Assembly (NCBI RefSeq): GCF_032970905.1
Contig: NZ_JAWJZA010000011.1
DNA length: 64,000 nt
Strand: one strand, 5' to 3'
Source of the DNA: Veillonella absiana
GTDB lineage: Bacteria > Bacillota > Negativicutes > Veillonellales > Veillonellaceae
Positions within the stretch are counted from its first letter, which is position 1. Each line of letters starts with the position of its first letter. This document shows positions 44,004-53,954 of this stretch, piece by piece. A program made the position numbers and the translations under genes. The notes beneath the pieces were generated by a model. The model did not search any database. It saw nothing but the letters and a program-made list of their open reading frames with translations, and was not told where the DNA came from.

Positions 44004-45572
44004 ATGAAGAAAAGTCTAAAGAAATCTTTATTAGTAGGGCTGAGTGTGCTTATGTGTGGAGCATTCTTAGCAGGTTGTGGTAATGATTCTAAAAATGCTG
44101 AGAACAAAGATACACTTAAAGTAGCCGTTACCAACTTTGCAAGTAGTTTGGATCCAGCAGAAAACTTCTTCTCCTGGGTTGTTATGCGCTATGGTGTGGG
44201 CGAAACATTAACTAAATTTGATAAACAAATGAAACCAGTGCCATGGCTTGCTGCTAAATGGTCTGTGGCGGATGATAAAAGAACTTGGACAATTACTGTT
44301 AAGGATAATGTTAAATTCTCTAATGGCAAACCGGTAACGGCACAAGCTGTCAAAGAATCCCTTGAACGTGCCTTTGCCAAGAGTTCAATGCCTAAAACAT
44401 TCTTCCAATATGAAAGCCTAGAAGCTAAGGGGCAAGATTTAATTATTAAAACAGATAAAGAATATCCTAATTTACCAAGCTTGTTAGCTGATCCATTCTT
44501 CCTTGTTGTAGATGTTCAATCTGAGAGAGACGGCCGTGATTTCGCAAAACAAGGTCCTATTGGTACAGGTCCATATGTAGTAAAAAGCTTTACAAAAGAG
44601 CTCGCTGTGATGGAAGCCAATCCAAATTACTGGGATGGTGCAGTACCATTTAAAACAGTAGAAATTCCATCCATCGATGATCCAAATACACGTGCCATGT
44701 CATTGCAATCAGGCGATGTAGATATGGCTGTTAACATTGGTCCAGGTGAAATCGGCTTATTTAAAGACAATGATAAATTTAAGGTGGATGAGATTACATC
44801 CCTTCGTGTTGTATTAGCGCGTATTAATATGAATGGTGTATTGGGGGATAAAAATGTGCGTGACGCTGTGATTTCTGCGGCAGATCGTAAAAACTATGCA
44901 GATGTATTGTTGAAAGGTACATTCCTTCCAGGTTCTGCACCAATTCCACCATCTATGGATTACGGGTTTGATCAATTAAAAGATCCTAATGCATACAATC
45001 CTGACCGTTCAAAACAGTTGTTAGCACAATCCGGTTGGACTGATACAAATGGAGATGGCATTGTAGATAAAAATGGCCAACCATTGACGTTCAATTTCAT
45101 TGTGTATAACTCTCGTGCAGAATTGCCGTTATATGCAGAAGCATTGCAAGCAGATTTGAAAAAAATTGGTATCGATATGAAAATCCAAACAGTAGATTAC
45201 AACTTACTTGATGGTATCGGTAAAGAAGGTAAATACGATATGTTGATTTCTAATATCGTAACGGCTAATACTGGTGATCCAATCTGGTTCCTTGGCAATT
45301 ACTGGCATACTAATATCGATGGTTCTAACCCTCAAAATGGATCTGGATATTCCAATCCACAAGTTGACCAATTATTAGAAGCCGCTACTGTAGAGTTTGA
45401 TCCAGCTAAACGCAGAGAATATGCAATCCAAATTCAACAATTATTGATGAACGATGGTGCAGCATTATTCTTTGGCTATCCTAAAACTAATATTGTTAAT
45501 GCTAAATACCTTAACAATGTTGTTATGTATCCAAGTGATTACTATTGGATTACAAACAAAATTTCTAAATAA
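44004..45572 (+). CDS. extracellular solute-binding lipoprotein, family 5 (NikA/DppA type)
   Basis: A 522-residue receptor with a lipoprotein signal (LMCGAFLAGCGND, lipobox LAGC at about residue 22). DPAENFFSWVVMRYGVGETL, GTGPYVVKSF and PNYWDGAVPFKTVEI are family 5 motifs. It captures substrate outside the membrane for the NikB/C-type channel. Start ATG at 44004 follows GGAGG; the longer frame from 43950 does not. Metal versus peptide specificity is not readable; the B12 riboswitch favours cobalt/nickel, perhaps as a chelate. Confidence 0.88.
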   Translation: MKKSLKKSLLVGLSVLMCGAFLAGCGNDSKNAENKDTLKVAVTNFASSLDPAENFFSWVVMRYGVGETLTKFDKQMKPVPWLAAKWSVADDKRTWTITVKDNVKFSNGKPVTAQAVKESLERAFAKSSMPKTFFQYESLEAKGQDLIIKTDKEYPNLPSLLADPFFLVVDVQSERDGRDFAKQGPIGTGPYVVKSFTKELAVMEANPNYWDGAVPFKTVEIPSIDDPNTRAMSLQSGDVDMAVNIGPGEIGLFKDNDKFKVDEITSLRVVLARINMNGVLGDKNVRDAVISAADRKNYADVLLKGTFLPGSAPIPPSMDYGFDQLKDPNAYNPDRSKQLLAQSGWTDTNGDGIVDKNGQPLTFNFIVYNSRAELPLYAEALQADLKKIGIDMKIQTVDYNLLDGIGKEGKYDMLISNIVTANTGDPIWFLGNYWHTNIDGSNPQNGSGYSNPQVDQLLEAATVEFDPAKRREYAIQIQQLLMNDGAALFFGYPKTNIVNAKYLNNVVMYPSDYYWITNKISK

Positions 45573-45652
45573 TGTGGTGTGATGTGTTAGTTGTATAAAG
45601 TGTTATTATTAAATATCTAGAATGAGTTAGTAAATATGTTGAAAGGAACACT

Positions 45653-46453
45653 ATGAGCGAGGAGCTTTTATTAGATGTTAAAAATTTACATATCGCTTAT
45701 CAGGATAATCCAACTGTAATGGATGTGAATTTCACCCTTAATAAAGGCGAAGTCCTCGCCATAGTAGGTGAGTCTGGCTCAGGCAAAACTACGGTTATTC
45801 GAGCTATTTTAGGGTTGCTTTCGACGGGTGGTAAAATAACAACGGGCGATATCGTTTTTGAAGGTCGGTCTCTCAATAATTTGGCTAAAAGAGAATGGCA
45901 GCCTATCCGAGGAAAAGAAATCTCCATGATTTTCCAAGATAGTGGTAGTGCCCTAGATCCTATTCAAAAAATTGGAAAACAATTCCGAGAGTATTTCAAA
46001 ACACATGAAACACTTTCTGATGAAGAATGCGATGCAAAAGCTATTAGCTTGTTGGCGAGTGTAGCATTGACTGCTGGGGTAGATATATTACAACGGTATC
46101 CTTATGAGCTCAGTGGTGGTCAACGCCAACGGTTAGGTGTTGCTATGGGACTAGCATTATCACCTAAATTATTATTAGGTGATGAACCAACATCAGCATT
46201 GGATGTCACAACCCAAGCACAAGTTGTACTTGAAATGAAGGCACTGGCAAAAAATCAGGGAACTGCGATTATCATTGTAACGCACAATCTAGGTGTAGCA
46301 GCGCATATGGCGGATAAAATTCTTGTTATGAAATCAGGACGTGTAGTAGATTCTGGAATGGCGAAGGATGTTTTAGAAAACCCTAGTCATGAGTATACAA
46401 AACATTTAATGGATTCAGTACCAACATTAGGAGGTGGCCGATATGTCGAATAG
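45653..46453 (+). CDS. ABC transporter ATP-binding protein, NikD/DppD type
   Basis: A 266-residue ATPase. Walker A is GESGSGKTTVIRA, the Q-loop is MIFQDSGSALDP, the signature is LSGGQRQRLGVAMGLA and Walker B is LLLGDEPTSALD. It lacks the longer C-terminal oligopeptide domain with cysteine cluster of OppD, which fits the shorter nickel-type ATPases. GAAAGGA precedes the start. It overlaps the next gene by 11 bases. Confidence 0.9.
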   Translation: MSEELLLDVKNLHIAYQDNPTVMDVNFTLNKGEVLAIVGESGSGKTTVIRAILGLLSTGGKITTGDIVFEGRSLNNLAKREWQPIRGKEISMIFQDSGSALDPIQKIGKQFREYFKTHETLSDEECDAKAISLLASVALTAGVDILQRYPYELSGGQRQRLGVAMGLALSPKLLLGDEPTSALDVTTQAQVVLEMKALAKNQGTAIIIVTHNLGVAAHMADKILVMKSGRVVDSGMAKDVLENPSHEYTKHLMDSVPTLGGGRYVE

Positions 46454-47372
46454 AGAAAATATAGCTCCACAGGCTAGTACTATTTTGGAACTAAAAGGTG
46501 TGTGTAAAGACTTTCGCCTGCCTACTGGTGGTACATTACGAGCTTGTAATAAGGTGAATATTACATTAGAACGTGGTGAGTCATTAGGTATTGTAGGGGA
46601 ATCTGGTTCTGGTAAATCCACGTTGGCACGTATGATTATGAAAATGATGTCCCTTAGTGAAGGGCAAATTATTATTGATGGTGTGGATATCTCTAACATG
46701 AATAAAGATGAGGAGCGTGCATATCGTCAGAAAATTCAAATGGTATTTCAGGATCCCAGCGCAGCTTGTAATCCTCGGATGAAAGTAAAAGATATCATTC
46801 TAGAACCATTATATAATTTTGGACTTTTGAAAAAGGGAACAGAAGAAGATATTGTTGGACAATATCTTGAAATGGTCGATTTGCCTCGTGAATTTATGCA
46901 CAGATATCCGCATGAAATGAGTGGTGGTCAACGTCAGCGTGTTGCCATTGCGCGTGCTATCGTATTAGAGCCAGAGATTCTTGTATTTGATGAGGCCACT
47001 AGTGCTCTTGACGTGTCTGTACAAGATTCCATTTGCTTCTTGTTGGCACGATTGCAAAAGAAAAAGAATTTGTCCTATATCTTTATTGCCCATGATATTG
47101 CTTTCATTAGAACTATGTGTCATAAAGTGGCCGTTATGTATAAAGGTGCTGTAGTGGAAGAATTAGATGCGTATCATATTTGTGAGGGCCAACATCCATA
47201 CACGAAAGTATTGCTCAGCTCTATTTTTGAGGTAGGTCAAGAACATAATCCATTGCAACTCGTAGTCGATTCACAGGGTGAATTGTCAGCACGTAAGTTT
47301 ATCGTAGAAGCAGATAGAAAATCTGTAGCCAATAGATTTTTGCATGGCATGCGCTCGACGGTATCGGTATAG
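46443..47372 (+). CDS. ABC transporter ATP-binding protein, NikE/DppF type
   Basis: A 309-residue ATPase pairing with the upstream one. Walker A is GESGSGKSTLARM, the Q-loop is MVFQDPSAACNPRM, the signature is MSGGQRQRVAIARAI and Walker B is ILVFDEATSALD. The ATG at 46443 has AGGAGG eight bases upstream, inside the preceding gene. A perfect palindrome terminator ends the operon. Confidence 0.9.
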   Translation: MSNRENIAPQASTILELKGVCKDFRLPTGGTLRACNKVNITLERGESLGIVGESGSGKSTLARMIMKMMSLSEGQIIIDGVDISNMNKDEERAYRQKIQMVFQDPSAACNPRMKVKDIILEPLYNFGLLKKGTEEDIVGQYLEMVDLPREFMHRYPHEMSGGQRQRVAIARAIVLEPEILVFDEATSALDVSVQDSICFLLARLQKKKNLSYIFIAHDIAFIRTMCHKVAVMYKGAVVEELDAYHICEGQHPYTKVLLSSIFEVGQEHNPLQLVVDSQGELSARKFIVEADRKSVANRFLHGMRSTVSV

Positions 47373-47421
47373 AAAAATAACTTTTATATAAGCTATAATT
47401 AAGAGGAGTAGACGTATACGC

Positions 47422-47453
47422 AAAGAGGCGACACCGCGCGGTGTCGCCTCTTT
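47422..47453. terminator. perfect 32-bp palindrome terminator
   Basis: AAAGAGGCGACACCGC followed directly by its exact reverse complement, so the hairpin has a 4-base loop within the stem. T follows on both strands. It lies between the convergent ABC operon and the lipoprotein gene. Confidence 0.85.
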
Positions 47454-47467
47454 CAGTATAATTATAT

Positions 47468-48394
47468 TTATTTTATCTTATCTAGCTCATCCATATTCAC
47501 CGCATCCGCCTTGTTCATAGTGGCATTATAGATATCAAATAATTGATTATATGCCTCTAGGAATGTGGAGTTAACTGTAATATAGCTCTGTGCCGCAGTT
47601 ATGAATTGACGTACAGCGTCTTGATATTCTTTCACCGCTTTTTGCGTAGCCGTTGTTGTACCTTGTTCAAGAGTATTTACGCTATCCGTAATTTGTTTTA
47701 AGTTAGCCTCCACCTTTTTCACATCCGTTGTGCCATCTGGATTAATCATGTCTATGGTTTCACTCATTAACATATTGATTTGAATGAATTTCACTGCATT
47801 TTCTTTTCTATCTGCTTGAAAATCCTTCACACGTGTATCATTGAGTTCTTTGTGATAATTGGTAATTGCTAAATCTAGTGTATTATAGGCAATGGTAAAT
47901 TTTTCCTCCATAGGAATCAATTTGGGCGCCAAACTGTCACTACCCATGTAATTATCTTTTGTAAAAGTTTGGTTTTTGTAGTAATCTTCCAATTCTTTGC
48001 TTACTGGGACCATATCCTGTAGGATTGTTAATACATTAGTTGTGGCCTCATCTACCTCTTTTGAACCACTAGAGCCCTCACTTTGGGCCGCTTTCAGTGC
48101 CGTTTGTAAATCAGCATATGGTGGCAGTACAATCGTTGAATTATGTCCACCACTGCGTAGTTGATCCATCGTTGGTTGAATCATAGTCGCATTTTTGGTG
48201 GAATATGTATTAAATGTATTAGCTGCATCCATGTAAGGTTTTAATTGACGTAATTGATTGGCTACAGTTGGTTTGTTATCGAGGGCTGCCGTTACTGGAT
48301 TATTATCAGAACAGCCAGCAATAATGAAAGTGACCATCATTACGGCTAAACAACCGATGATAGATAGAAATTTCTTAGACATATATGTGTTCAT
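47468..48394 (-). CDS. DUF3829-type (YiiG-like) lipoprotein
   Basis: A 308-residue protein. The signal peptide ends MVTFIIAGCSDN, a clear lipobox, so it is lipid-anchored. The rest is predicted almost entirely helical, with ANQLRQLKPYMDAANTFN near the start and AYNTLDLAITNYHKELND in the middle, like DUF3829. Function unknown. The ATG at 48394 follows GAAGGAG; the longer frame from 48424 does not. It is monocistronic. Confidence 0.65.
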   Translation of the reverse strand: MNTYMSKKFLSIIGCLAVMMVTFIIAGCSDNNPVTAALDNKPTVANQLRQLKPYMDAANTFNTYSTKNATMIQPTMDQLRSGGHNSTIVLPPYADLQTALKAAQSEGSSGSKEVDEATTNVLTILQDMVPVSKELEDYYKNQTFTKDNYMGSDSLAPKLIPMEEKFTIAYNTLDLAITNYHKELNDTRVKDFQADRKENAVKFIQINMLMSETIDMINPDGTTDVKKVEANLKQITDSVNTLEQGTTTATQKAVKEYQDAVRQFITAAQSYITVNSTFLEAYNQLFDIYNATMNKADAVNMDELDKIK

Positions 48395-48604
48395 GTGAGC
48401 TCCTTCAAGGATATGTTTTTTCATACTATAACAAGTAAATATTTCTAAATTTATAAAAGAGAGGGAATATCATATGTATATAAATTATAGCATACAAGCG
48501 ATTAATAAAATAATAAATTTCACAATTGGTTGATCTCAGATCTGCAACCAGCTATAGTAATAATATAATGTGAATTTTATGCATCAGTATATGGGGGAGT
48601 TTCT

Positions 48605-51520
48605 ATGAATGAACGAGAATCACTCATCAATTTTAACTATAAAACTGATTTTATTACAAATGGGGAAGGTCGTAATGTATTATCAGCCATTGAAGATGGT
48701 TTACGTAAATGTAATGAATTTTTGATTAGTGTGGCCTTTATTACAGCAGAGGGGCTACTAACATTAAAACCTATTTTAAAGGAACTAGAAGATAAAGGAA
48801 TTCGTGGACGCATTTTGACGACGGATTATCTTGGCTTTAATAGTCCACAAGTATTAGATGATTTGCATGGTCTACGTAATGTAGAATTAAAAATTTATTG
48901 CACCACTCGGGGCAGTCATCCGGGCTTTCATACAAAGGGGTATATATTTAAGCAAAAAGAAGAATGCCAAATTATTATCGGTAGTTCTAATCTGACAATT
49001 AATGCATTGAAACGCAACAAGGAGTGGAATACGCGGAATTCCGTTTTGGCCTCTAATGCGTATACTCAGGAGGTAATGGAAGAGTTTGAATCTTATTGGA
49101 ATTCGGCTGCTGCTATGACCTATGAGGATTTTATTCCTTGGTATCGGCCACGGTGGGTGCGTCCCAACCGTGAGTCTTGGCAGACTCTTGTTGAGCAAGT
49201 TCAAGAGTATAATCAGCCAAAGAAACAATTAGAACCAAATTTGATGCAACAACAGTTTATTCAAAACTTTGAGGAATTACGCAAACAAGGCGAAAATCGA
49301 GGATTATTGATTTCTGCTACAGGTACGGGAAAAACCTATGCTGCTGCCTTTGCTATGCGAGAGGTACAACCTAAACGGCTATTATTTTTAGTCCATCGTG
49401 AACAAATTGCAAAGCAAGCTAAACGAAGTTTTGAACGAGTGTTTGGTACTAATGAAATTACTTATGGCATAGTATCGGGGCATGTGAAAGATTTTGACAA
49501 ACAATTTGTTTTTTCCACTATGCAAATAATTGGGAAGGATGAAAGTTTAGCACGATACTCAGTAGATGCATTTGATTATATAGTCATTGATGAAGTACAT
49601 AGAGCAGGAGCACATAGTTATCAAAAAATTATTGATTATTTTCAACCCACATTCCTCCTAGGGATGACTGCTAGCCCGGATCGTACAGATGGATACGATT
49701 TATATGGACTGTTTAATCATAATATTATCTATGAGATTCGATTACAACAGGCTATAGAAGAAGATTTACTTTGTCCGTTCCACTATTTCGGACTTAGCGA
49801 TTTATGGGTGGATGGAGAGCAACAAGATTTAGATTTAGTATCATTCTCTAATTTGTCTACAACGGAACGAGTAGATAAAATTATTGAAAAAATCCGCTAC
49901 TTTGGACATAGTGGATCTCGCGTGAAAGGCCTTGTATTTTGTAGCAATAAAGAAGAAGCACGAAGCTTATCACGAGCGTTTAATGAGCGCAGTTACCAAA
50001 CTTGCTGCTTAACTGGCGATGACTCACAAGAAAAACGCGAAGAGGCTATTGAACGACTAGTTAAAAATTTCCCTGGTGAGCCAGAAAAGCAATTGGACTA
50101 TATTTTTACTGTAGATATCTTTAATGAAGGTGTAGATATTCCCGAGGTTAATCAAGTTATCATGCTTCGTCAAACGGAGAGTCCTATTGTATTTATTCAA
50201 CAATTAGGACGTGGATTACGTAAGTTTGAAGACAAAGAATATGTAGTTATCCTCGATTTTATTGGGAATTATACCAATAATTTTATGATTCCATTGGCAT
50301 TGTCTGGTGACCGCAGTTATAACAAGGATACATTACGTCTCTATGTACAAGAGGGAAACCGCATTATTCCTGGTAAATCAACAATACATTTTGATGCCAT
50401 TTCTAAGAAACGTATTTTTGAATCTATTGATACGGCAAAATTTAGTGATGTTAAATTGATCAGGGAATCTTATCAGGCACTACGATTTAAATTGGGGCGT
50501 ATTCCAAAGTTGAAAGATTTTGAAGATTATGGCTCTATTGATGTGCTTCGTGTTTTTACCAAGTTCGATTCGTATCATGCTTTCTTGCAGAAAGTAGAAA
50601 AAGAGGATTACCAAATTAGTTTTAACTCTACGCAAGAACAATTGTTGAAGTTTGTCTCACAAAAGTTAGCAGACGGATTACGCATTCATGAATTACTAGT
50701 ACTACAATCTTTAGTGCAAGGAATACACGAAAATAATATCAATCAGGATATAATGACACCGGTGCTTCAGGAATTACAGAATTCATATGGGGTTAGAATT
50801 ACAGAGAATACAGCCGAGAGTATTGCAAATGTGTTAACGAACGTGTTCCCTACCTCTGTGGCAAGAAAAGGCTTTAATGAATGTGTTTGTATAACTGAAT
50901 CCGAGTATGGCTATGTTATTTCGGATACATTGAAACGGGCACTAGGTAATGATGAATTTGCTAGACAATTCCAAGAAGTGCTAGATTTCGGTTTACGACG
51001 CTTTCACAGAGAATATCAAAATCATTATGGTGATTCCACGTTTTGTCTATACAAGAAATATACCTATGAGGATGTGTGTCGATTATTAGAATGGGAACGC
51101 AATGAAGTGCCTTTGAATATAGGTGGTTATAAGTATGATAAACGAACGAAAACATATCCGGTGTTTATCAATTATCATAAATCAGAGGATATTCAGGATA
51201 CTATTAAATATGAGGATCGATTTGTATCTCCAACCATTTTAAAAGCTATTTCAAAAAGTAAACGTACCCTTGAATCTGAAGATGTTATCAATGCATTTGA
51301 AGCTGATAGTCGTAGTATCCGTATGGATTTGTTTGTACGTAAAAATAAAGATGATAATGAGTCTAAGAAATTCTATTATTTAGGTCGTATTCATTCCACA
51401 GGTAAAGAGCATGCGAAAGAAATTCTTATGGCGGATGGAAAAACCAAGGCTGTAGAGTTAGAATATAGATTAGAGGTACCTGTTCGCGATGATATGTATG
51501 ATTACATTGTGAATGGATAA
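48605..51520 (+). CDS. PLD-like / SF2 helicase / DUF3427 protein
   Basis: A 971-residue three-part protein. Residues 1-200 form a phospholipase D-like domain with an H-x-K motif (GFHTKGYIF) and IIIGSSNLTINAL. Residues 230-590 form a superfamily 2 helicase: Walker A SATGTGKTYAAAF, DEVH box VIDEVHRAG, motif III LLGMTASPDRTDG and motif VI QQLGRGLRKFE. The remainder matches DUF3427 in its end (FYYLGRIHSTG). It is thought to act on DNA or RNA; related proteins occur both as housekeeping repair-like genes and near defence loci. GGGGGAG precedes the start. It is followed by NUDIX and other DNA/nucleotide genes. Confidence 0.85.
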   Translation: MNERESLINFNYKTDFITNGEGRNVLSAIEDGLRKCNEFLISVAFITAEGLLTLKPILKELEDKGIRGRILTTDYLGFNSPQVLDDLHGLRNVELKIYCTTRGSHPGFHTKGYIFKQKEECQIIIGSSNLTINALKRNKEWNTRNSVLASNAYTQEVMEEFESYWNSAAAMTYEDFIPWYRPRWVRPNRESWQTLVEQVQEYNQPKKQLEPNLMQQQFIQNFEELRKQGENRGLLISATGTGKTYAAAFAMREVQPKRLLFLVHREQIAKQAKRSFERVFGTNEITYGIVSGHVKDFDKQFVFSTMQIIGKDESLARYSVDAFDYIVIDEVHRAGAHSYQKIIDYFQPTFLLGMTASPDRTDGYDLYGLFNHNIIYEIRLQQAIEEDLLCPFHYFGLSDLWVDGEQQDLDLVSFSNLSTTERVDKIIEKIRYFGHSGSRVKGLVFCSNKEEARSLSRAFNERSYQTCCLTGDDSQEKREEAIERLVKNFPGEPEKQLDYIFTVDIFNEGVDIPEVNQVIMLRQTESPIVFIQQLGRGLRKFEDKEYVVILDFIGNYTNNFMIPLALSGDRSYNKDTLRLYVQEGNRIIPGKSTIHFDAISKKRIFESIDTAKFSDVKLIRESYQALRFKLGRIPKLKDFEDYGSIDVLRVFTKFDSYHAFLQKVEKEDYQISFNSTQEQLLKFVSQKLADGLRIHELLVLQSLVQGIHENNINQDIMTPVLQELQNSYGVRITENTAESIANVLTNVFPTSVARKGFNECVCITESEYGYVISDTLKRALGNDEFARQFQEVLDFGLRRFHREYQNHYGDSTFCLYKKYTYEDVCRLLEWERNEVPLNIGGYKYDKRTKTYPVFINYHKSEDIQDTIKYEDRFVSPTILKAISKSKRTLESEDVINAFEADSRSIRMDLFVRKNKDDNESKKFYYLGRIHSTGKEHAKEILMADGKTKAVELEYRLEVPVRDDMYDYIVNG

Positions 51521-51615
51521 GCTGTATTTAATTTGATGAGGAAACTCATTTAAAATCTGTGGATTTATTATTTCAGAGCACCTAGATCATGTTAAAATAT
51601 AAGTTAGGAGTCACA

Positions 51616-52020
51616 ATGAGTGAATCTAAAAAAACAATAGAGGTCGTAGCGGCTATCATATGCAAGGATGACGCTATACTAGCCACGCAACGTGGCTATG
51701 GTGAATTAAAGGATGGATGGGAGTTCCCCGGAGGTAAAATTGAGCCTGGTGAAAGCCATACCATTGCATTGACGCGTGAAATTCAAGAGGAATTGCAGGT
51801 AAGTATTTCTGTTGGAGAATTCTTGACGACCGTTGAATATGATTATGATAAGTTTTATTTAGTGATGCATTGCTATTTTTGTACATTACTAGAGAATGAG
51901 ACTATTACTCTAGTAGAACATGAAGCAGCAAAATGGCTCACGAAGGAAACATTGGATTCCGTAGATTGGTTGCCTGCCGACATTGCGGTGGTAGGCGCCT
52001 TAAAGGAGCACCTTTCATGA
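51616..52020 (+). CDS. NUDIX hydrolase, MutT-like (8-oxo-dGTP diphosphatase)
   Basis: A 134-residue hydrolase. The full NUDIX box is GGKIEPGESHTIALTREIQEE. WEFPGGKIE and VEHEAAKWLT fit MutT, which removes oxidised dGTP. The ATG at 51616 follows TTAGGAG. Its stop overlaps the next gene (ATGA), indicating coupling with the sulfurtransferase. Confidence 0.88.
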   Translation: MSESKKTIEVVAAIICKDDAILATQRGYGELKDGWEFPGGKIEPGESHTIALTREIQEELQVSISVGEFLTTVEYDYDKFYLVMHCYFCTLLENETITLVEHEAAKWLTKETLDSVDWLPADIAVVGALKEHLS

Positions 52021-52862
52021 AAAACTTTATTACCCCTGCTGAGTTATCAGCAAATCTAGATAATTATATACTTCTCGATGTTCGTGGATATGGAGATTAT
52101 AAACTCAGTCATATCCCGGGGGCCTTTGTCATTGATATGGAACGTGATTTGTCCGGTCCTGTATGTGAACACGGAGGTCGTCATCCATTACCGGATATGG
52201 ACGGTTTCGCGAAAACCCTTGAGGTCTATGGCATCACGAAGGATTCCCAAATCGTCGTGTACGATTCTTGGATTTTCTTATGTGGCCGTTTATGGTGGAT
52301 GCTGAAATACTTAGGTATTTCCAATGTGAAAGTCCTTGCCGGCGGTATAGAACGTTGGGTTCGTGAAGGTCATCCATTAACGATGGAGCCTACAAAAGTA
52401 CCAACAGAATCTAGCACGTTGGAATACAAAATTAATACATCCATGACGATGACTCGTGATGAAGTATTCTTGGCGAGTAAATCTCAAAGTCATATTATCG
52501 TGGATGCTCGCGCCCCAGAACGGTACTCTGGTGCTGTAGAAGATACTTTTGATGGTATGACTGGTCATGTGCCAACGGCTATTAATCATTTCTTTGGTCA
52601 TTTATTTACCCAAGAGGGGCCGCGGAATGATGAGGAATTACGTAAAGAATTCAAGGATATTCTTGACTCCCAGTCTAAAGCAGAGCAAAATAATGTGGCG
52701 AAGAAACCAATTGTTAGCTATTGTGGATCTGGTGTCACTGCATGTTTGACCATGCTTGCCATGAGTGAAATTGGTATTGAGTCGGCTTTATATGTAGGTA
52801 GTTCTAGTGATTGGGTAACCTATGAAGGATTTCCATTAACTACGGGTGAGGAACATATTTAA
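52017..52862 (+). CDS. sulfurtransferase with two rhodanese domains
   Basis: A 281-residue protein. The N-terminal, catalytically inactive rhodanese domain has LLDVRGYGDYKLSHIPGA. The active C-terminal domain carries the cysteine in SYCGSGVTACL. CGSGVT is characteristic of 3-mercaptopyruvate sulfurtransferase more than thiosulfate rhodanese. AAGGAG precedes the ATG at 52017. It overlaps both neighbours by a few bases. Confidence 0.88.
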   Translation: MKNFITPAELSANLDNYILLDVRGYGDYKLSHIPGAFVIDMERDLSGPVCEHGGRHPLPDMDGFAKTLEVYGITKDSQIVVYDSWIFLCGRLWWMLKYLGISNVKVLAGGIERWVREGHPLTMEPTKVPTESSTLEYKINTSMTMTRDEVFLASKSQSHIIVDARAPERYSGAVEDTFDGMTGHVPTAINHFFGHLFTQEGPRNDEELRKEFKDILDSQSKAEQNNVAKKPIVSYCGSGVTACLTMLAMSEIGIESALYVGSSSDWVTYEGFPLTTGEEHI

Positions 52863-53092
52863 TGAAAAAACTAAATCGTATCTTGTCTATCATCGCTTTT
52901 GTGTACTTGGCATACCATATGTATACTTATGGTGTGACCACATTTAATGCGGTGGTGATGGCATTATTTATCGTATCCCTAGGGGCGGATTATTTGCGCT
53001 ATAAACGGGATGCGAAAGTTGCAGAATTAGAAAAGAAGGCATTGGAGAAGAAAGAAAAAAGCTACAATCGCCGACATAAAAACAAACAATAG
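52862..53092 (+). CDS. small membrane protein of unknown function (76 aa)
   Basis: Two hydrophobic segments (residues 7-25 and 29-46) are followed by a strongly basic tail (LEKKALEKKEKSYNRRHKNKQ). The start shares one base with the preceding stop, so it is probably translated. Not recognised. Confidence 0.6.
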   Translation: MKKLNRILSIIAFVYLAYHMYTYGVTTFNAVVMALFIVSLGADYLRYKRDAKVAELEKKALEKKEKSYNRRHKNKQ

Positions 53093-53102
53093 TTATAAAG
53101 AC

Positions 53103-53164
53103 ACATGCCCTATAGTGGTTAGTTCTGGGGAAACGTTTTATGGAACTTTTACCCAGGGGCATGT
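53103..53164 (+). terminator. weak terminator-like inverted repeat
   Basis: ACATGCCC (53103-53110) pairs with GGGCATGT (53157-53164) around a 46-base loop that holds smaller repeats; no strong T run follows. Confidence 0.3.
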
Positions 53165-53198
53165 CATTTGAGCAGTAGTAGATAATTAAGGAGATAGA

Positions 53199-53954
53199 AT
53201 GAAATTAATTTCTTGGAACGTCAATGGGTTGCGTGCAGCCATGACAAAAGGGTTTATGGATGCATTTAACGAATTGGATGCGGATATGTTTTGTTTGCAA
53301 GAAACAAAATTGCAACCAGAGCAAATCGCAATGGTATTGCCTGGGTATGAACAATATTGGAATAGTGCCGTGAAAAAAGGATACTCCGGTACGGCTATTT
53401 TCACTCGTGTAAAACCATTGTCTGTGGTAAATGGTATCGGCATCGAAGAACACGATCAAGAAGGTCGCGTGATTACCGCAGAATATGATAATTTCTATTT
53501 GGTGACATGTTATACGCCAAATAGCCAACGTGAATTGGCGCGTTTGGACTACCGTATGACTTGGGAAGATGCATTCCGCGCCTACTTATTGGAATTGGAC
53601 AAGAAAAAACCAGTTATTCTCTGTGGTGACCTTAATGTGGCCCACAATGAAATCGACTTGAAAAATCCAAAAACAAATCGCAAAAATGCGGGCTTCTCTG
53701 ACGAAGAACGGGAAAAAATGACGGAATTATTGGGCGCTGGTTTTACCGACACATTCCGATTCCTTTATCCTGATGCGGTAGATGCGTATAGTTGGTGGTC
53801 CTACATGGGCAAGGCACGTGACCGGAACGTAGGATGGAGAATTGACTATTTTGTTACATCCCAGCGCCTTGATGATGCGATTGTGGAGGCCAAAATTCAT
53901 AGCCAAATCTTGGGCAGTGATCATTGCCCAGTGGAATTGGAGATTAATGTATAA
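53199..53954 (+). CDS. xth: exodeoxyribonuclease III
   Basis: A 251-residue Mg-dependent AP endonuclease/3' exonuclease for base-excision repair. MKLISWNVNGLRAA is the conserved start. The metal glutamate is in CLQETKLQ, the aspartate/asparagine pair is in GDLNVAHNEID, and GSDHCPVELEI closes the active site. AAGGAGATAGA precedes it. The stop overlaps the queC start by one base. Confidence 0.95.
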   Translation: MKLISWNVNGLRAAMTKGFMDAFNELDADMFCLQETKLQPEQIAMVLPGYEQYWNSAVKKGYSGTAIFTRVKPLSVVNGIGIEEHDQEGRVITAEYDNFYLVTCYTPNSQRELARLDYRMTWEDAFRAYLLELDKKKPVILCGDLNVAHNEIDLKNPKTNRKNAGFSDEEREKMTELLGAGFTDTFRFLYPDAVDAYSWWSYMGKARDRNVGWRIDYFVTSQRLDDAIVEAKIHSQILGSDHCPVELEINV

